Part shown: positions 1 through 11,994 of the stretch, piece by piece
Numbering within the stretch: the first letter of the stretch is position 1
How the letters are laid out: the number at the start of each line of letters is the position of its first letter
NCBI RefSeq assembly: GCF_021730395.1
Contig: NC_069363.1
Span: 54,245,001-54,309,000, forward strand
Reading direction: 5' to 3'
DNA: 64,000 nucleotides
From: Mercenaria mercenaria
Taxonomy: Eukaryota; Mollusca; Bivalvia; Venerida; Veneridae
Position numbers and translations under genes: made by a program
The notes under the pieces: model-generated
The model's database searches: none
What the model was told of the DNA's origin: nothing
Seen by the model: the letters and a program-made list of their open reading frames with translations, nothing else

Positions 1-2750
1 TTGTTGTAGGTGTAATTGTTCCACTTGTTGTAGATGGTGTTGTTCCACTTGTTGTAGGTGTAACTGTTCCACTTGTTGTAGGTGTTGTTCCACTTGTTGT
101 AGGTGTAATTGTTCCACTTGTTGTAGTTGGTGTTGTTCCACTTGTTGTAGGTGTAATTGTTCCACTTGTTGTAGGTGTAATTGTTCCACTTGTTGTAGGT
201 GTAATTGTTCCACTTGTTGTAGGTGTAATTGTTCCACTTGTTGTAGGTGTAATTGTTCCACTTGTTGTAGGTGTAATTGTTCCACTTGTTGTAGGTGTAA
301 TTGTTCCACTTGTTGTAGGTTGTCCACTTGTTGTAGGTGTAATTGTTCCACTTGTTGTAGGTGTAATTGTTCCACTTGTTGTAGATGGTGTTGTTCCACT
401 TGTTGTAGGTGTAACTGTTCCACTTGTTGTAGGTGGTGTTGTACCACTTGTTGTAGGTGTAACTGTTCCACTTGTTGTAGATGGTGTTGTACCACTTGTT
501 GTAGGTGTAATTGTTCCACTTGTTGTAGATAGTGTTGTTCCACTTGTTATAGGTGGTGTTGTACCACTTGTTGTAGGTGTAATTGTTCCACTTGTTGTAG
601 ATGGTGTTGTACCACTTGTTGTAGGAGTAATTGTTCCACTTGTTGTAGGTGGTGTTGTACCACTTGTTGTAGGTGTAATTGTTCCACTTGTTGTAGGTGG
701 TGTTGTACCACTTGTTGTAGGTGTAATTGTTCCACTTGTTGTAGGTGGTGTTGTACCACTTGTTGTAGGTGTAATTGTTCCACTTGTTGTAGGTGGTGTT
801 GTACCACTTGTTGTAGGTGGTGAGTAATTGTTCCACTTGTTGTAGGTGGTGTTGTACCACTTGTTGTAGGTGTAATTGTTCCACTTGTTATAGGTGGTGT
901 TGTACCACTTGTTGTAGGTGTAATTGTTCCACTTGTTGTAGGTGCAACTGTTCCACTTGTTGTAGGTGGTGTTGTACCACTTGTTGTAGGTGTCATTGTT
1001 CCACTTGTTATAGGTGGTGTTGTACCACTTGTTGTAGGTGGTGTTGTACCACTTGTTGTAGGTGTAATTCTTCCACTTGTTGTAGGTGGTGTTGTACCAC
1101 TTGTTGTAGGTGTAACTGTTCCACTTGTTGTAGGTGGTGTTGTACCACTTGTTGTAGGTGTAATTGTTCCACTTGTTGTATATGGTGTTGGTCCACTTGT
1201 TGTTGATGGTGTTGTTCCACTTGTTATAGGTGGTGTTGTGTCACTTGTTGTAGGTGTAATTGTAACACTTGTTGTATATGGTGTTGGTCCACTTGTTGTT
1301 GATGGTGTTGTTCCACTTGTTATAGGTGGTGTTGTGTCACTTGTTGTAGGTGTAACTGTTCCACTTGTTGTAGGTGGTGTTGTACCACTTGTTGTAGGTG
1401 TAATTGTTCCACTTGTTGTATATGGTGTTGGTCCACTTGTTGTTGATGGTGTTGTTCCACTTGTTGTAGGCGGTGTTGTACCATTTGTTGTAGGTGTAAC
1501 TGTTCCACTTATTGTAGATGGTGTTGTACCACTTGTTGAAGATGTAAATATTCCACTTGTTGTATGTGTAATTGTTCCACCTGTTGTATGCTTAATTGTT
1601 CCACTTGTTGTTGGTGTAATTGTTCCACTTGTTGTATATGGTGTTGGTCCACTTGTTGTTGATGGTGTTGTTCCACTTGTTATAGGTGGTGTTGTGTCAC
1701 TTGTTGTAGGTGTAATTGTAACACTTGTTGTAGGTGGTGTTGTTCCACTTGTTGTAGGTGCTGTTGTTCCACTTGTTGTTGATGGTGTTGTTCCACTTGT
1801 TATAGGTGGTGTTGTACCACTTGTTGTAGGTGTCATTGTTCCACTTGTTGAAAGTGGTGTTGTTCCACTTGTTGTTGATAGTGTTGTCCCACTTGTTGTT
1901 GATGGTTTTGTTCCACTTGTTGTAGGTGTAATTGTTCCACTTGTTGAAGATGGTGTTGTTCCACTTGTTGTTGATAGTGTTGTTCCACTTGTTATAGGTG
2001 GTATTGTCCCACTTGTTGTAGATAGTGTTGTTCCACTTGTTATAGGTGGTGTTGTACCACTTGTTGTAGGTGTAATTGTTCCACTTGTTGAAGATGGTGT
2101 TGTTCCACTTGTTGTTGATGGTGTTGTTCCACTTGTTATAGGTGGTGTTGTTCCACTTGTTGTAGATGGTGTTGTACCACTTGTTGTAGATGTAATTGTT
2201 CCACTTGTTGTATGTGTAATTGTTCCACTTGTTGTAGGTGTCATTGTTCCACTTGTTGTAGATGGTGTTGTTCCACTTGTTGTTGATGTGTATTGTTCCA
2301 CTTGTTGTATAGTGGTGTTGTCCACTTGTTGTGATGGTGATTGTATCCACTTGTTATAGGTGGTGTTGTTCCACTTGTTGTAGATGGCATTGTACCACTT
2401 GTTGTATGTGTAATTGTTCCACTTGTTGTAGATGGTGTTGTTTCACTTGTTGTAGATGGTGTTGTTCCACTTGTTGTAGGTGGCATTGTACCACTTGTTG
2501 TATGTGTAACTGTTCCACTTGTTGTAGATGGTGTTGTTCCACTTGTTGTAGATGGTGTTATTCCACTTGTTACAGTTGGTGTTGTACCACTTGTTATAGG
2601 TGGTGTTGTACCACTTGCTGTAGGTGTAATTGTAACACTTGCTGTAGGTGTAATAGTTCCACTTGTTGTAGGTGTAATTGTTCCACTTGTTGTAGGTGCA
2701 ATTGTTCCACTTGTGGGTGTAATTGTTCCACTTGTTGTGGATGTAATTGT
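1..2750. repeat. 24-bp coding minisatellite, array 1
   Basis: More than 100 tandem units of a 24-bp motif (plus-strand form GTTCCACTTGTTGTAGGTGT then AATT) occur with a small set of recurring variants: AATT/GGTGTT in one half and TTGTTG, TTATAG or TTGAAG in the other. The unit is a multiple of three, so it translates as an octapeptide in every frame. It forms the body of exon 4 of gene A on the minus strand. Confidence 0.95.
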
Positions 2751-2752
2751 TC
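1..2752 (-). CDS. Gene A, exon 4 (partial): further mucin repeat exon running off the window
   Basis: An acceptor (GATACCCGTACAG) at 2754-2753 begins a second repeat exon in phase 1. With the C left by exon 3 it forms an Arg codon, reading ...TADE-R-TITSTTSGTITPTSG. The TTSGTxxP reading continues from 2752 to about 2350. A patch of indels at about 2285-2350 disrupts it, and it then resumes to about 830, where an irregular unit moves it into the LQQVEQ frame, which meets a stop at 547. Another short unit lies near 320. The exon has no end inside the window, so the C-terminus (membrane anchor or otherwise) is unknown. Intron 3 (5165-2753, ~2.4 kb) is made mostly of diverged bivalve repeats. Confidence 0.6.
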
Positions 2753-2939
2753 CTGTACGGGTATCAAAAATTATACATGTGGCCCAAATTTCTATACTGT
2801 AACTTAAAAAACGAGAAAGTAGGTCAGTAGGTCACGATTAAGACAATTTAAGATGAATATTGAAATCTGTATCTAATATTTTACTTGTGGTGCAAATTTC
2901 TTTACCACAGCTTCAAAACAGCAAATGTCTACGTAAAAC

Positions 2940-4250
2940 AAGATGGCCCATATTTGGACCTGCCCTAGATTGCATCAAAATAAACATTTTGATCAAATTT
3001 AATGAATATCCTGCATAAAATGCGACCCCTTTTGCATAGGCAAGGTATTTCTTTTATTTGACCAGGCGACCCAGTTTTTGACCCAACATGACCCATATTT
3101 GAATTTAACCTAGCTTTCATCAAGACAAACATTATGATCAAAATTCATGAAGATCCACTGAAAAATGCAGCCCCTATTGCATACACAAGGTTATTCATTG
3201 ATTTGACCAAGTAGTTTTTGCCCCAACACAACCCATATTTGAACTTGACCTAGATTTCATCAAAGCAAACATTTTAATCAAATTTCATAAACATCCTGCC
3301 TAAGATATAGCCCGTATTGCATTCACAAAGTTTTTCTTTGATTTTACAAGGTGACCTAGTTCTTGACCCAAGCTAACCCCTATTTGAACTGGATCTTGAT
3401 TTCATCAAGACAAACATTCTGATCAAATTTCATGAAGATCCAGTGAAAAATACCCCCCACCCTATTGCATACACAAGGTTTTTCTTTGATCTGACCAGGT
3501 GACCTAGTTTTTGACCCAACATGACCCATATTTAAACTCGGCCTAGATTTCATCAAAGCAAACATTTTCATTAAATTTCATGAACATCCTGCCTAAAATG
3601 TAGCCCCTATTGCATTCAAAATGTTTTTCTTTGATTTTATTAGGTGACCTAGTTTTTGACCCCAGGATTATCCCTATTTGAACTCGACCTAGATTTCATC
3701 AAGACAAACATTCTGATTAAATTTCATGAATATCCAGTGTAAAATGCAGCCACTATTGCATACACAAGGTTTTTCTTTAATTTGACCGGATGACCTAGTT
3801 TTTGATCCCAGATGACCCATATTCGAACTTGACAAGGCAACCATTTTGACTAAGTTTATGAATATCCAGTCCCTATTGCTTATCCAAGGTTTTTCTTTGA
3901 TTTGACCGGGTGACCTAGTTTTAGATCCCAGATGACCCATATCTGAACTTAATCTAGATTTCATTCAGACACACATTTTGATCAAATTTCATGAAGATCC
4001 AGTGTAAAATGCAGTCCCTATTGCATACACAAGGTGTTTCCTTGATTCGACCTAGTGACCTAGTTTTTGACCCCAGATGACCAATATTCAAACCTGACCT
4101 AGATTTCATCAAGGCAATTATTCTGACCAAATTTCATGATGATCAATTGAAACATACAGCCTCTATCGCATACACAAGCTAAATGTTGACAGATGACGGA
4201 CAACGGAGCGATCACAATAACTCACCTGAGCAGCAATGCTGAGGTGAGCT
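2940..4250. repeat. ~145-bp degenerate tandem repeat of bivalve type (intron 3 of gene A)
   Basis: About eight to nine diverged copies of a ~145-bp unit, recognised by GACCTAGATTTCATCAA, then ATTTCATGAAGATCC, GCATACACAAGGTTTTTC and TGACCTAGTTTTTGACCC. The run ends in GGATGACGGACAACGGAGCG-like sequence and a small hairpin, CTCACCTGAGCAGCAATGCT followed by GAGGTGAG. I associate this repeat with bivalve genomes. Open reading frames here (for example 3380-3964) are by-products of the repeat. Confidence 0.85.
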
Positions 4251-4252
4251 AA

Positions 4253-4625
4253 AACGTTGGTAATTATAATTATGAAGGCCTCCATAAATAACTTCCATGA
4301 TGTTCCTCTTTGTTTCTGAAAAAAAGCTGGTAATTATAATCATGCAGGCTTCCATAAATAACTTCCATACTGTTCCGCTTTGCTTCTGAAAAAAAGTTGG
4401 TAATTATAATTATGCAGGCCCCCAATAAATAACTTCCATACTGTTCTCATCTTTGCTTCTGAAAAAAAAGTTGATAATTACAATTATGCAGGCCTCCATA
4501 AATAACTTCCATACTGTTCCTCTTTGCTTCTGAAAAAAAGTTGGTAATTATAATTATGCAGGACTCCTTAAATAACTTCCATACTGTTCATTTTTGCTTC
4601 TGAAAAAGAAAATGGTAAATATATG
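4253..4625. repeat. ~72-bp tandem repeat, five copies
   Basis: Five copies of a ~72-bp unit beginning GTTGGTAATTATAATTATGC and ending in CTTTGCTTCTGAAAAAAA, with a partial sixth. It is non-coding and lies inside intron 3 of gene A. Confidence 0.85.
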
Positions 4626-5093
4626 TAAGTATTTACAATAGTGGCACATGTTGGCTCTGAAAAAAAACACAACAATAGTTGAATATATGTATGCAGTTAT
4701 TTGCTGCTTCTGACAAAAACTGTTATATGTTTTATATGGTAATCCATAATCATCTTCACTGTTGTCAAAAATCAGATATATAGGGGAGGGGACTAGAGGC
4801 AATTTATACGGGAGAGTGTTTTACCTTGAGATTATAGTACGGTACATGTAACTAACTATTTGTATAATCTAGCGACAATTTCCGCTGCTATTAAATATAT
4901 GTAATTCTCAAACAAAGTTATCTTCTGAAAATATAATTGCATGGAAATATTTGTAGACAACTAGTTGTACTGAAGAGTTAAAAAATATGAATATTATATG
5001 ACTTTAGTTAAAAGCATGCATTATACAAAGTTTTTTTAGCACAAACTGTCAAAACAATACATACCATTGTAGTTCTTTTTTATGGGTCTGTTT
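4626..5093. other. Intronic sequence without recognisable features
   Basis: AT-rich sequence with short A runs. I see no exon, repeat or RNA gene here. Confidence 0.5.
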
Positions 5094-5165
5094 TCATATC
5101 TTTCCATTACAAATTACATTAAATGACAGTAAATAAATATGTTGAGATGTGTCGAATTTACTCAC

Positions 5166-8100
5166 GTTCATCTGCTGTCTGTTGATCAGTGTCTCCTGGG
5201 TCCGGTGCATTTGTTGATGTGTCTTGCGTGTGTGTAGATGTTGTTGGTGGTGTTGTACCAGTTGTTGTAGGTGTAATTGTTCCACTTGTTGTAGGTGTAA
5301 TTGTTCCACTTGTTGTAGATGGTGTTGTTCCACTTGTTGTAGGTGTAATTGTTCCACTTGTTGTAGATGGTGTTGTTCCACTTGTTGTAGGTGTAATTGT
5401 TCCACTTGTTGTAGATGGTGTTGTTCCACTTGTTGTAGGTGTAATTGTTCCACTTGTTGTAGGTGTAATTGTTCCACTTGTTGTAGGTGGTGTTGTTCCA
5501 CTTGTTGTAGGTGTAATTGTTCCACTTGTTGTAGATGGTGTTGTTCCACTTGTTGTAGATGGTGTTGTTCCACTTGTTGTAGGTGTAATTGTTCCACTTG
5601 TTGTAGGTGGTGTTGTTCCACTTGTTGTAGGTGTAATTGTTCCACTTGTTGTAGGTGTAATTGTTCCACTTGTTGTAGATGGTGTTGTTCCACTTGTTGT
5701 AGGTGTAATTGTTCCACTTGTTGTAGATGGTGTTGTTCCACTTGTTGTAGGTGTAATTGTTCCACTTGTTGTAGGTGGTGTTGTTCCACTTGTTGTAGGT
5801 GAAATTGTAACACTTGTTGTTGATGGTGTTGTTCCACTTGTTGTAGGTGAAATTGTAACACTTGTTGTAGATGGTGTTGTTCCACTTGTTGTAGGTGTAA
5901 TTGTTCCACTTGTTGTAGGTGTAATTGTTCCACTTGTTGTAGATGGTGTTGTTCCACTTGTTGTAGGTGTAATTGTTCCACTTGTTGTAGATGGTGTTGT
6001 TCCACTTGTTGTAGGTGTAATTGTTCCACTTGTTGTAGGTGGTGTTGTTCCACTTGTTGTAGGTGAAATTGTAACACTTGTTGTTGATGGTGTTGTTCCA
6101 CTTGTTGTAGGTGTAATTGTTCCACTTGTTGTAGGTGTAATTGTTCCACTTGTTGTAGATGGTGTTGTTCCACTTGTTGTAGGTGTAATTGTTTACCACT
6201 TGTTGTAGTGTGTTGTTCCACTTTGTTGTAGAGTGTGTAATTGTTCACTTGTTGTAGATGGTGTTGTTCCACTTGTTGTAGGTGTAATTGTTCCACTTGT
6301 TGTAGGTGGTGTTGTTCCACTTGTTGTAGTGAAATTGTAACACTTGTTGTTGATGGTGTTGTTCCACTTGTTGTACGTGTAATTGTTATACTTGTTGTAG
6401 GTGTAATTGTTACACTTGTTGTAGATGGTGTTGTTCCACTTGTTGTAGGCGGCGTTGTTCCACTTGTCGTAGATGGCGTTGTTCCACTTGTTGTAGATGT
6501 AATTGTTCCACTTGTTGTAGGTAAAATTGTAACACTTGTTGTTGATAGTGTTGTTCCACTTGTTGTAGATGTAATTGTTCCACTTGTTGTAGGTGTAATT
6601 GTTACACTTGTCGTAGATGGTGTTGTTCCACTTGTGGTAGATTGCGTTGTTCCACTTGTTGTAGGTGTAATTGTTCCACTTGTTGTAGGTGAAATTGTAA
6701 CACTTGTTATTGACCGTGTTGTTCCACTTGTTGTAGATGTAATTATTCCACTTGTTGTAGATGAAATTGTTCCACTTGTCGTAGATGGCGTTGTTCCACT
6801 TATTGTAGATGTAATTGTTCCACTTGTTGTAGGTGTAATTGTTACACTTGTTGTTGATGGTGTTGTTCCACTTGTTGTAGATGGCGTTGTTCCACTTGTC
6901 GTAGAAGGCGTTGTTCCACTTGTTGTAGATGTAATTGTTCCACGTGTTGTAGGTGTAATTGTTCCACTTGTTGTAGGTGAAATTGTAACACTTGTTGTTG
7001 ATGGTGTTGTTCCACTTGTTGTAGATGTAATTGTTCCACTTGTTGTAGGAGTAATTGTCACACTTGTTGTAGATGGTGTTGTTCCACTTGTTGTAGGTGG
7101 CGTTGTTCCACTTGTCGTAGATGGCGTTATTCTACTTGTTGTTGGTGGTGTTGTACCACTTGTTGTAGGTGTAAATATTCCACTTGTTGTAGGTGTAATT
7201 GTTCCACGTGTTGTTCCAATTGTTTCACTTGTTGTAGATGGTGTTGTTCCACTTGCTGTAGGTGTAATTGTTCCACTTATTGTAGATGGTGTTGTTTCAC
7301 TTGTTGTAGATGGCGTTGTTCCACTTGTCGTAGATGGCGTTGTTCCACTTGTTGTTTGCGGTGTTGTTCCACTTGTTGTAGGTGTAAATATTCCACTTGT
7401 TGTAGGTGTAATTGTTCCACTTGTTGTTCCAATTGTTCCACTTGTTGTAGATGGTGTTGTTCCACTTGTTGTAGGTGGCGTTGTTCCACTTGTTGTAGGT
7501 GTAACTGTTCCACTTGTCGTGGGCTGAATTGTTCCACTTGTTGTAGGTGTAATTGTTCCACTTGTCATAGGTGTAATTGTTCCACTTGTCATAGGTGTAA
7601 TTGTTCCACTTGTCGTTGGTGTAATTGTTCCACTTGTCATAGGTGTAATTGTTCCACTTGTCATAGGTGTAATTGTTCCACTTGTCGTTGGTGTAATTGT
7701 TCCATTTGTTGTAGGTGTAACTGTTCCACTTGTTGTAGGTGTAATTGTTCCACTTGTTGTAGGTGTAATTGTTTCACTTGTTGTAGGTGTAATTGTTTCA
7801 CTTGTTGTAGGTGTAATTGTTTCACTTGTTGTAGGTGTAATTATTCCACTTGTAGGTGTAATTGTTCCACTTGTAGGTGTAACTGTTCCACTTGTAGGTG
7901 TAACTGTTTCACTTGCCATGGGTGTAACTGTTCCACTTGTCGTAGGTGCAACTGTTCCACTTATAGAAGGTATAATTGTTCCACTTCTGGTAGGTGTAAT
8001 TGTTTCACTTATTGTAGGTGTTGTTTCAATATTTGTTGTTGACAATAGTTCACTAATGACAGGCGTCAATGTTCCACTTTCAGGGGTTTTGCTTAATGCA

Positions 8101-8668
8101 GGGGTTGAAAATATGCCTGTTTCCGTTAAGCTAAAAGAATATTCCTCCCAGCTTGTTGTAACTGTAGCTGTAAAACTTGTTGGAAAAATGTCAATGTCAG
8201 TTGAAGATGACTTCTTTTCTGAACAGGTTACAGACTCTGGGACCGTAACATCTTGATCGAACCAATTTACAATATATTCAGGCCTTTTATTGTAGAAACG
8301 TTCATAAAAATAGTTCCACCCCTTTGATGCGTACTGATCTGGTAACTCTTGTCTTTGTGGTGATAGTATATAATCCGTTGCTACAACTATAGGTCCATCT
8401 GTTGCATAAGATGGGAGAGAATGAGCGCATCCTACACAATTTTTGCCAGAAAATGAGTCCGTGCTCTGAAGAAAGTAGTTCCGTATCTGTGATGCGAACT
8501 GATCTGGTCCACGACTGTTAGGATTATTGAAGGGCGGTAGAATATAATCTGTAGCTACAATATTAGGTCCATCTGTGACGTAACCGGGAAGTGATTGCAC
8601 ACAACTTTTACAGAGCTCATGCGAGCTTGAGCTCGGCTGTAGCTCGTCCCGAAAAGTGTACTGCGTTC
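5166..8668 (-). CDS. Gene A, exon 3: Cys-pair duplication followed by Thr/Ser/Pro mucin repeats
   Basis: The exon opens after acceptor ATTTTTCAG in phase 1. The first ~200 residues are unique sequence. They include a two-fold internal duplication: CKSCVQSLPGYVTDGP...VATDYILPP and CVGCAHSLPSYATDGP...VATDYILSP, each with a CxxC pair, followed by EYIVNWFDQDVTVPESVT, which resembles the DWYD motifs of gene B. From about 8060 down to 5240 the sequence is a 24-bp minisatellite read as TTSGT(I/T/V)(T/P)P, a dense O-glycosylation substrate as in mucins. It leaves the array as STHTQDTSTNAPDPGDTDQQ and ends at donor GAA C|GTGAGT (phase 1). Relative to neighbouring units a base is missing near 6331, and 6184-6245 carries several small indels, so the uninterrupted frame shifts to LQQVEQHH before the exon end. 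Consensus error is as likely as a real change. I do not recognise the CxxC domain. Confidence 0.7.
5240..8055. repeat. 24-bp coding minisatellite, array 2
   Basis: The same 24-bp unit as the array at 1-2750, with ~110 copies. Units at 5270-6180 are nearly identical to one another. Units beyond about 7500 (towards the 5' end of the gene) are more diverged, and some are shortened to 18-21 bp (7840-7920). That gradient suggests recent expansion at the 3' side of the exon. It encodes the mucin domain of gene A exon 3. Confidence 0.95.
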
Positions 8669-8919
8669 CTGAAAAATACATGACAATGAGTTAAACACTT
8701 TTTCCGTGTTTTTTTTTTTTGTTACTAGGCATGGCAATATCTTTTCGATATGTATTTGAGCCTTGGCTCCGGTTGAATACATTTAACCATTATAAAATAA
8801 ATATTCAGAAAATATGCCAGTCTTTACAGAAAATAATGTTACAAAATTGAAAAAAAAAATAGGAATCTACGTATCTTTGATTTAAAAAGTAACGAAATGG
8901 CTACTGATTTTAAACTTAC

Positions 8920-8940
8920 CATCATACCAGTCAGGTTCAT
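8920..8940 (-). CDS. Gene A, exon 2: 21-nt mini-exon (DEPDWYD)
   Basis: A 21-nt exon sits between a poly-pyrimidine acceptor (TTTTTTCAG) and a consensus donor (G|GTAAGT). Both ends are phase 1, so it adds exactly seven residues and can be skipped without a frame change. With the G from exon 1 it reads D-E-P-D-W-Y-D and then supplies the first base of the next Gly codon. The DWY(D) motif recurs many times in the neighbouring gene B, which supports it being real coding sequence. Intron 1 (11994-8941, ~3.05 kb) is filled with a 50-bp minisatellite. Intron 2 (8919-8669) is 251 bp. Confidence 0.6.
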
Positions 8941-9379
8941 CTGAAAAAATAATAATGTGAAAAATTAGCGAGGGAATAAGAAGTTTGATACATTAAATTA
9001 TATATTGAAAGTTAAATTTAAAGCGATAGCATATGGCGTTCTGGTGACCTGGTCTGGACTGAATGTCATTGGAAACTTGAAAGTAGTCACACTATGTAGT
9101 CAACAGGAACTGAACTATACTGAAGGACAAAAGTTGTGCATAGTTAACAAAAATAAAAATATATAAAAAATAAAAAAATAAATAAAAAGAACTAGAGTCG
9201 AGAATGGATATTGTCGATATTGAAATGTGATAGTAAAATCAGTTCACGATATTCTAAATGTTTAATGAATCTGGTTTGTTAACGTACACTGTGGACACAC
9301 GAGCTATTTACAGTAAATGTCTACCAGAGGGAAGACCCTGGCATCGATGCAGGCTTGTTTATGAGACAAAACACAGCGA

Positions 9380-10370
9380 GAGTTTCATCAACCGTTAGCG
9401 GGATTCTCCCTCAGCTCAGAACACAACGAGAACGACACCCGTACTTAGCGGGATTCTCCCTCAGCACAGAACACAGCAAGAGCGACACCTGTCATTAGCG
9501 GATTTTCCCTCAGCACAGAACACAGCGAGAGCGACACCCGTCGTTAGCGGTATTCTCCCTCAGCACAGAACACAGCGAGAGCGACACCTGCCGATAACGG
9601 GATTCTCCCTAAGCACAGAACACAGCGAGAGTGACATCCGCCGTTAGCGGGATTCTCCCTCAGTTCAGAACACAGCGAGAACGGCACCCGTACCTAGCGG
9701 GATTCTCCCTCAGCTCAGAACACAGCGAGAACAACACCCGTACTTAGCGCGCGGGATTCTCCCTCAGCACAGAACACAGCGAGAGCGACATCTGTCGTTA
9801 GCAGGATTTTCTCTCAGCACAGAACACAGCGAGAGCGACACCCGCCGTTAGCGGTATTCTCCCTCAGCACAGAACACAACGAGAGCGACACCCGTCGTTA
9901 GCGGGATTCTCCCTCAGCACAGAACACAGCGAGAGCGACACCCGTCGTTAGTGGTATTTTCCCTCAGCTCAGAACACAGCGAGAACGACAACTGTCGTTA
10001 GCGGGATTCTCCCTCCGCACAGACACCAGCGAGAACGACATCTGTCTTTAGTGGTATTCTCCCTTAGCTCAGAACACAGCGAGAACGACACCCGCCGTTA
10101 GCGGGATTCTCCCTCAGCACAGACAACAGCGAGAGCGACACCTGTCGTTAGTTGTATTCTCCCTTAGCGCAGAACACAGCGAGAACGACACCCGTCGTTG
10201 GCGGGATTCTCCCTCCGCACAGACAAAAGCGGAATCAACACCCGTCGTTAGCAGTATTCTCCCTCAACACAGAACACAGCGAGAGCGACACCCATCGTTG
10301 ATTCTCTCTCAGCACAAAACACAGCGAGAGCGACACCTGCCGATAACGTGATTCTCCCTCAGCATTGTTA
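9380..10370. repeat. 50-bp minisatellite (~20 copies) in intron 1 of gene A
   Basis: Units read GGGATTCTCCCTCAGCACAG, then AACACAGCGAGAGCGACACC, then CGTCGTTAGC (50 bp), repeated about 20 times with point changes. It is GC-richer than its surroundings and has no consistent reading frame. Confidence 0.9.
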
Positions 10371-10379
10371 ACCAACGAC

Positions 10380-11475
10380 TTGCCACTCATCGTACAATCC
10401 AAGTCCTGATAATTATGCTGTATACTGGAAGATCAACTCTGAAGAGCACAGCCAAAGACTTCAACAATACCTACACAAAACTTTGCAGTCTGGGAGAAAC
10501 TATGGGGTATGTATTTTCACACTAAAACGCAGTGTCCTTTAAGTGTACATGAAGGGGTGCCCCATCATGTATTATTTATAACCTCAATGGTCACACGCAC
10601 ATGATTCAGAGGCGTGAACAAAGTTCCTGTGACTGCACCCAACACATAATTTCTCCTGGAACTCGCATACTGGTATTGACAAAATCAGGACAAACGCTAA
10701 GGATCAGTAATGCGGAAGTTAGAACTGCAGCCTACACCTCGTTTGTATGTCTGAACCTAGAGCACTGTTCACCATTTGGAACCCCTACACAAGGGACCAG
10801 ACTACGCTAGAGATAGTAGAGAAATTATGGCCAGATATGTTAAAAACAGGCACCATTAATGTTATACATGTAACATTGCTTCCATGTTGGACCATTTACA
10901 TTGGGAAACGCTGTGTTGTCGAAGAACCAAGGCCAATGTTGTACAAAATGTCAACAACCAAGTAGATATTTCAACCCGACAATTCCTTACTCCAGCATTA
11001 AGCCGCACCAGATAAGCAAACAACATAAATATCTGCAACCACCAACATCTACGTCATAAAAAATAAACACATAAACTTATTCTTCCCAAGACCTATTGTC
11101 ACGCGGAACGGTCTACCATCTGCGGCAGCCGATGCTCCTGACTTGGTATGCGTAGTTATACAGAACTAGTTATTATTGTGTAATAATAATTTGTCTTGTC
11201 CGTTGACAGGTCTCGACAGCATGGATGCTAAAAACGACGAAACTTCTGGAGAAGATTTGGATTCAACGCTTAATTACCGGAATAAAAGTGGTTATAATGA
11301 ATTCGCACAAGTGCTAAAACGTTTGGAATCTCGTCTGGAGCTAGACGCTGATAATCGATTTCTAGTTATGATCGCCCCAGCTGCAAGTACCTCCAGCTGA
11401 TTCATGAGGCTAGGTTGGCCACTGCCACAGTAACCGGAGACATTCATGGGTCAAAGAGGCGAGAACGTGGATAGG
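10380..11475 (+). pseudogene. Unidentified coding-like fragments in intron 1 of gene A
   Basis: Three stretches on the plus strand look protein-like but do not join. At about 10385-10504 the reading contains SPDNYAVYWKINSEEHSQRL. At about 10741-10965 there is PRALFTIWNPYTRDQTTLEI. At 11205-11394, after an acceptor-like TTGACAG, there is SGYNEFAQVLKRLESRLEL. Stops and frame changes separate them. I do not recognise the source. A decayed gene or transposon passenger sequence is the simplest reading, and chance is possible for the shorter pieces. Confidence 0.3.
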
Positions 11476-11994
11476 TAACATTTTCCTATTTCCCGCTTTA
11501 AACTGTCCCAACTTTTCCAACTTTATATCACTTCCATATCTGTAACCGCCTATCGCATGATGGTTAACTGTGACTACGCCGACGTACGATGTAGACGTAC
11601 ACCCGCAAGAATTTATTTTGATATTGACGCTACAAAATGTGTTTAAACTTTAAAGTCTTCAGTTTTTTGTTTTAATGTATTCGCATTGCGAATGGATTAC
11701 TTCTACTGTTACTTCATTTGGTCCTTTTCGCATTTTATTTGTCAACCATGCACATTTTTATCCTTAAGTATATCTGTTAGTGGAAACTTGTGTACATTCA
11801 CTGCTTCTTTGGAACGTGGTTTGTATTCACTGTCACAGGAAAGTGGTCTATATGTACTGGAAAGTGTCTATGCATGTATTACATATTTTGTGGGACTTGT
11901 CTCTAGTCACTGACACTTAATTTCACATTAACTAATACTCTCAGTTTTGTGGAATTTTGTTTGTCTTCGAGCACTACATAACTGTTTTACGTAC

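Noticed and set aside
320-2807. Cys-rich (CCRCNCST) and Val/Pro-rich (VVGVIVPL) plus-strand open frames
   Set aside because: They are shadows of the 24-bp minisatellite. No start, stop or splice context supports them, whereas the minus-strand Thr/Ser frame joins unique coding sequence and splice sites.
5189-7527. Long plus-strand frames across the second array
   Set aside because: Same reason: the unit length is a multiple of three and lacks stops in these frames.
9380-10370. Possible CRISPR-like array (50-bp regular units)
   Set aside because: Units are head-to-tail with no unique spacers and lie in a eukaryotic intron; this is a minisatellite.
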